DNA of 7,589 bases. It comes from a bacterium. Its GTDB lineage: Bacteria; BMS3Abin14. The stretch is from positions 1 to 7,589 of the forward strand of contig JALHUC010000112.1 in assembly GCA_022865845.1 (NCBI GenBank), written 5' to 3'. The translations under genes were made by a program, and so were the position numbers. The notes beneath the pieces were generated by a model. That model searched no databases, was not told the origin of the DNA, and was given only the letters and a program-made list of their open reading frames with translations. Shown in pieces: positions 4,796 to 7,589 of the stretch; the first letter of the stretch is position 1; every line of letters begins with the position of its first letter.

Positions 4796-5725
4796 TTATT
4801 CCGGCCGGCAGGACCAGCTGACGCGGGTCTCGCCGCTGTCCATGAACTGGCTGTCCCCCTCACCCTCCAGTACCAGACCGGAACGGGGGATAGGGACGTT
4901 CTCCAGGAGAGCGCTGAACGCTCCGCCCTCAAGGTCCACCTCCGTTATCCGCTCGGTGGGGCATGTGAATTGCGTCAACCCGCTGACAAAGTCACCCAGG
5001 GGCATGTCAGCCTCAGTGGCCGACTCCGCCTTTTTGCGGTCACCCTCCAGACCTTCTTTCATGCGGCAGTGCTCGACCTGCTTCCCCTTGACCGGCGAGA
5101 GTCCATATTCAAGGGAATAAGTGCCCTCATCAGGATTGATCCATATCTGAAAGGAAGGTTCATACTCATATCCTTCGAACTTCGCAAAGCCGTCATAGGT
5201 GGCGGTTCTATCCCTGGTTATGATCTTGTTCTGCTCCGTCCCCTCGAAATAGGATTTAATGTGAACCTGGGCGCCGCCATTGCCCGAGCCCGATATCTGG
5301 AGACCGTCGGGCCCTCCGTCCTCGACGTAATCCAATCGCACCTTCCCCTCCACTGTCTGCTCTATTTTCTGGTAATAGGAATCCGTGTCACCGCCCGGGT
5401 TCTCCATGTTGAGGCCTGTCTTGCCCAGGGCCTGAAACAGCTGCCTTTGGGGTCCGTAGGCCCTGCCTCCCGGCCCGGTCGTTTCCCGTACCTCCTGGCT
5501 CATTTCCGCCCGGAAGGTGCACTGCCATGCTTTGGGAGCTGCGAAACGACTCATATCGGCCGCCTGCAAAGGAGCGGTGTGCAGGAAGAACATGCCTGCC
5601 GCCAATGCGGTGACCCACAAGCCGCCCCATGGCCGGTTCCGTTCTTCTATCGCCATGCTGTTTGATGACCTGTCTATACTGTGATCGTCAGGCCGAATTC
5701 TTTTTTCCTGTTCCCCTCCGGACAT
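4796..5725 (-). CDS. Exported protein with four cysteines, unknown family
   Basis: 309 residues from ATG 5725, which has GGAGG six bases upstream. Longer readings start at ATG 5749 or 5743, or at a TTG at 5764 overlapping the previous stop, but none has a ribosome site. The N-terminus is unusual: about 35 charged residues come before a hydrophobic stretch (WVTALAAGMFFLHTAPLQA, cut near residue 55). A start at the internal ATG at 5656 would give an ordinary signal peptide but has only a weak site. The mature part has cysteines at 69, 220, 255 and 306, a Gly-rich region (GLQISGSGNGGAQVHIKSYF), a strand pair ATYDGFAKFEGYEYEPSF and the ending RVSWSCRPE. The Trp-x-Cys at the start (AWQCTF) and WSC near the end suggest a beta-sandwich closed by a disulfide; this is inference. 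No enzyme motif seen. Confidence 0.83.
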   Translation of the reverse strand: MSGGEQEKRIRPDDHSIDRSSNSMAIEERNRPWGGLWVTALAAGMFFLHTAPLQAADMSRFAAPKAWQCTFRAEMSQEVRETTGPGGRAYGPQRQLFQALGKTGLNMENPGGDTDSYYQKIEQTVEGKVRLDYVEDGGPDGLQISGSGNGGAQVHIKSYFEGTEQNKIITRDRTATYDGFAKFEGYEYEPSFQIWINPDEGTYSLEYGLSPVKGKQVEHCRMKEGLEGDRKKAESATEADMPLGDFVSGLTQFTCPTERITEVDLEGGAFSALLENVPIPRSGLVLEGEGDSQFMDSGETRVSWSCRPE

Positions 5726-5731
5726 GCGGTT

Positions 5732-5736
5732 CCTCC
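5732..5736 (-). promoter_or_regulatory. Shine-Dalgarno GGAGG fixing the start at 5725
   Basis: GGAGG with a six-base spacer to ATG 5725. It lies inside the alternative longer frame and is the only good ribosome site near this N-terminus. Confidence 0.7.
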
Positions 5737-5760
5737 GTTTCATCGCCATAAAGCTGCTGT

Positions 5761-6642
5761 TCAATTCAGCACGCTGTTGAGCCCCTTCAGATTCAGGGAA
5801 TTTTTGACATAACTTTCCACGCTTTCCCGGTCACCGTACACGTTTGCGTAAAGGACGAGCGAGTGCAGGTGATTGGCAGCTGTTTGAGCGCTCTTTGGAA
5901 AGATAATTTTCCAGTTCTTTTTGTCCAGTTCGCTCACCTCCCAGCCGCCGAGGTAATACTTGTAGCTGAGATGATCTTTTTTGTTTTTGTCGACACGGAA
6001 AGCGTGGGTCACGCCGGGCACCGACATGTCGTATTGCTTGCCGATGCGCTCACCACCGCCGTTCACGACCACGGTGACAAAGAATTCTGCAGCCTTTTCC
6101 CTGGGCGCCTGTGAACCCGGTTCGCCCTTGGCGGCCTGACCAAACACTCCCGTCTCCATCTGTTTTTGCAACATGGCGGCCTGCTTCAGCTGAAGCTGCT
6201 GCACCTTTTCCATGTCCCCGATCTCCAAGGCGGCCATCATCTCTTGCTGGAGCTCCTGGGTGGACTTTTCCTCAACAGCCTCTTTCTTTTCGGCGGCAGT
6301 GTTGCGGTGGAATTTAATGTTAAAGGTAAGCTTCAGGGGGGCATTCCTGTCGTATTCGTAGATCAAAATTTCATCACCCTGGCGAAATCCGCCCTGGTCG
6401 TCCCCCAGGTATGAACTGAGGTCCCGCTCCCAGCCGTCAAGGGGAGGCACCGCTGCCTTGACCTGATCGATCACACGGTTGATGAACTGCATCTCGGCGG
6501 CTGTTGCCGGCACGGCCTCGGCATCGCTGACGGGGTCGGCGACGGCTTCTCTCGTAAAACCAATGAGTAAAAACAGGATTAGAAAAACTGCCTTAATCGT
6601 TGGCAAATATTGATGGATCTTTGTTTCAAACTCTCTCAACAT
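5761..6642 (-). CDS. Exported protein with Gln/Met-rich coiled-coil-like middle
   Basis: 293 residues; ATG 6642 has AGGAG six bases upstream. Signal peptide about 1-35 (hydrophobic KAVFLILFLLIGFT, then AVA before DPVSDAEA). Residues 48-64 look helical (EMQFINRVIDQVKAAVPPLDGW begins there). A strand-rich part follows (EILIYEY, LKLTFNIKFHR at 104-113). Residues 115-165 form a long charged helix rich in Gln, Glu and Met (KVQQLQLKQAAMLQKQME). A second strand-rich part follows, with FFVTVVVNGGGERIG at 187-201 and YYLGGWEVSELDKKNWKI, and a C-terminal helix. No cysteine. The layout of sheet, Gln/Met-rich helix, sheet resembles that of the 398-residue protein at 2447-3643, without clear sequence identity. 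It ends 35 bases before the likely start of the next gene. Function not recognised. Confidence 0.85.
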   Translation of the reverse strand: MLREFETKIHQYLPTIKAVFLILFLLIGFTREAVADPVSDAEAVPATAAEMQFINRVIDQVKAAVPPLDGWERDLSSYLGDDQGGFRQGDEILIYEYDRNAPLKLTFNIKFHRNTAAEKKEAVEEKSTQELQQEMMAALEIGDMEKVQQLQLKQAAMLQKQMETGVFGQAAKGEPGSQAPREKAAEFFVTVVVNGGGERIGKQYDMSVPGVTHAFRVDKNKKDHLSYKYYLGGWEVSELDKKNWKIIFPKSAQTAANHLHSLVLYANVYGDRESVESYVKNSLNLKGLNSVLN

Positions 6643-6705
6643 TTAAATCTCCTGTCCTCATTGGACTCTGCATAATTGTCTGGTTTTAACGTCTCAGGGC
6701 TCGTT

Positions 6706-7589
6706 TCAATTTTGATTAACAGGTGTCACCGTTTGCTGGACCGGCGTCATGGTAATAGTAGTAGCCGGCGATGACTGCTGCTGTTCGGCCTGGGTCGCTG
6801 TGGGCTCCACCGGTGTCGCCACAATGGGAGCGGGACCCGATGACCGCTGACCGCTTACCGGCGTAACGGTCTGCTGGACAGGCGTTCCCGTTATGGGAGG
6901 AGGCGATGACTGCTGCTGCCCGGCCTGGGTCGCTGTGGGCTCCACCGGTGTCGCCACAATGGGAGCGGGACCCGATGACCGCTGACCGCTTACCGGCGTC
7001 ACGGTCTGCTGGACAGGCGTTCCCGTTATGGGAGGAGGCGATGACTGCTGCTGATCGGCCTGGGTCGCCGTGGGCTCCACCGGTGTCGCCACAATGGGAG
7101 CGGGACCCGATGACCGCTGACCGCTTACCGGCGTCACGGTCTGCTGGACCGGGGTGGCTGAAACGGGCGGAGGTGCGGCCGGCTGCGGAGCCGTCGGTGT
7201 CACAGATGGCTGAGGGACCGGAACAGGAGGAGGCGTCCAACCACCGCCGCTGGCCGGCTGATTGGCGCCGCCCCACTGCGGCGTCGGCTCGGGCGGCTGT
7301 TGATAAGAGGGCGGGGGCGCTGAACCTTCAGGTTCTCCCCACTGGCCGGCGCCATTATTACCATTATGACCTCCATTTCCATCATTACCCGGCGGCTCTC
7401 CCTCCGGATGTGGCCAGTAGACGGTGATCGTCACGGTGGACCCGAGCATGGTTATCCCGGCAGCGCCAGGTTCCTGATCAATCACCGTTCCCTCTCTCCC
7501 GGCGAGATCTTCCTTGGATTTCCTGGCATACTCTATGTTCGGGGCGACCCCGGACTGCTGCAGGACTGCCATAGCGTCCTGTTCCCACA
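6706..7589 (-). CDS. PASTA-domain protein with Pro/Thr-rich tandem-repeat tail, 5' end outside window
   Basis: The frame is open to the right edge: codons for W-E-Q-D-A precede the first internal ATG at 7572, and they belong to the domain, so the true start lies beyond the window. The visible N-terminus is most of a PASTA domain: a helix DAMAVLQQSGVAPNIEY, then GTVIDQEPGAAGITMLGSTVTITVYW, matching the family pattern 'A...L...G', 'G.V..Q.P.aG', 'gs.V.l.vs'. PASTA domains bind cell-wall muropeptides or act as extracellular spacers in kinases and penicillin-binding proteins. After it come a Gly/Asn-rich hinge (NDGNGGHNGNNGAG), a Pro-rich stretch, and three tandem repeats of 45-46 residues. Whether a kinase, another enzyme or only a signal peptide precedes the PASTA domain cannot be seen. 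It is the first visible gene of the cluster, 63 bases before the 293-residue protein gene. Confidence 0.88.
   Translation of the reverse strand, partial: WEQDAMAVLQQSGVAPNIEYARKSKEDLAGREGTVIDQEPGAAGITMLGSTVTITVYWPHPEGEPPGNDGNGGHNGNNGAGQWGEPEGSAPPPSYQQPPEPTPQWGGANQPASGGGWTPPPVPVPQPSVTPTAPQPAAPPPVSATPVQQTVTPVSGQRSSGPAPIVATPVEPTATQADQQQSSPPPITGTPVQQTVTPVSGQRSSGPAPIVATPVEPTATQAGQQQSSPPPITGTPVQQTVTPVSGQRSSGPAPIVATPVEPTATQAEQQQSSPATTITMTPVQQTVTPVNQN
6739..7146 (-). repeat. Three in-frame tandem repeats of 135, 135 and 138 bases
   Basis: Units at 7012-7146, 6877-7011 and 6739-6876, each encoding QQTVTPVSGQRSSGPAP, then IVATPVEPTATQA, then QQQSSPPPITGTPV. A fourth unit breaks off after QQTVTPVNQN and the stop. 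The first two units are almost identical at base level; the last differs mainly in its final codons and gains one residue. The high identity and whole-codon length imply recent copy-number change by slippage or unequal recombination. The translated tail is Pro/Thr/Ser/Gln-rich and probably extended or disordered. Confidence 0.93.

Noticed and set aside
5726..5764. TTG start at 5764, overlapping the stop of the 293-residue gene as TTGA, as sign of translational coupling.
   Set aside because: There is no ribosome site for the TTG, while GGAGG sits six bases before ATG 5725.
6739..7146. Regularly spaced repeats that might suggest a CRISPR array.
   Set aside because: The units are 135-138 bases with no unique spacers and are in-frame coding sequence.
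6716..7276. A 186-codon minus-strand frame overlapping the repeat tail of the PASTA protein, itself repetitive.
   Set aside because: The repeat length is a multiple of three, so an alternative frame without a stop in one unit stays open in all. The PASTA frame carries the domain and continues beyond the window edge.

Overview
All genes supported in this window lie on the minus strand, so transcription runs from the right edge to the left edge. There are nine genes: seven complete and two cut by the window ends (the first at its 5' end, the last at its 3' end). Gaps between them are mostly 39-95 bases, or a 4-base ATGA overlap in one case, so the block looks like one operon-like unit. I see no convincing promoter or terminator. 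Eight of the nine products start with a clear Sec-type signal peptide and none has a lipobox. The ninth has lost its N-terminus to the window edge but carries a PASTA domain, which is normally extracytoplasmic. The whole locus therefore encodes exported (periplasmic or secreted) proteins. I see no enzyme motif, transport system, mobile element, tRNA or rRNA.

The GC-rich codon use, AGGAG/GGAGG ribosome sites about six bases from ATG, and AxA signal peptidase sites fit a Gram-negative bacterium of the deltaproteobacterial (Desulfobacterota-like) kind. That assignment is a weak inference; no taxonomic marker gene is present.

Layout in order of transcription: (1) 7589-6706, PASTA-domain protein with three 45-46 residue tandem Pro/Thr/Ser-rich repeats, 5' end outside the window. 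(2) 6642-5761, 293-residue exported protein with a Gln/Met-rich helical middle. (3) 5725-4796, 309-residue exported protein with four cysteines. (4) 4756-4277, (5) 4206-3805, (7) 2351-1947 and (8) 1901-1479 are four small exported proteins of one family, with a 'G[IV]PxYxG[AS]' motif followed by an '[AW][WF]Y[RK]...W' helix. (6) 3643-2447 is a 398-residue exported protein. (9) 1406-651 and (10) 654-<1 are two proteins with related signal peptides and Pro/Gln/Thr-rich linkers but different C-terminal domains. Between (5) and (6) sits a decayed fragment of a further copy of gene (8).

The most interesting feature is how the locus evolved. The order 'small protein A, small protein B, protein with the SK[ST]VF...LLGGQ signal peptide' occurs twice (2351 to 651 and 4206 to 2447). 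In the second copy the middle gene is reduced to its last ~31 codons. One pair of paralogs (5 and 7) has nearly identical mature parts but unrelated signal peptides. Another set (6, 9, 10) shares signal peptides but carries different mature parts. In gene 10 the ancestral ATG appears to have become ATA, with the old ribosome site still next to it. This looks like a fast-diversifying array of exported proteins linked to a PASTA protein. I do not recognise a named system, and the function is unknown.
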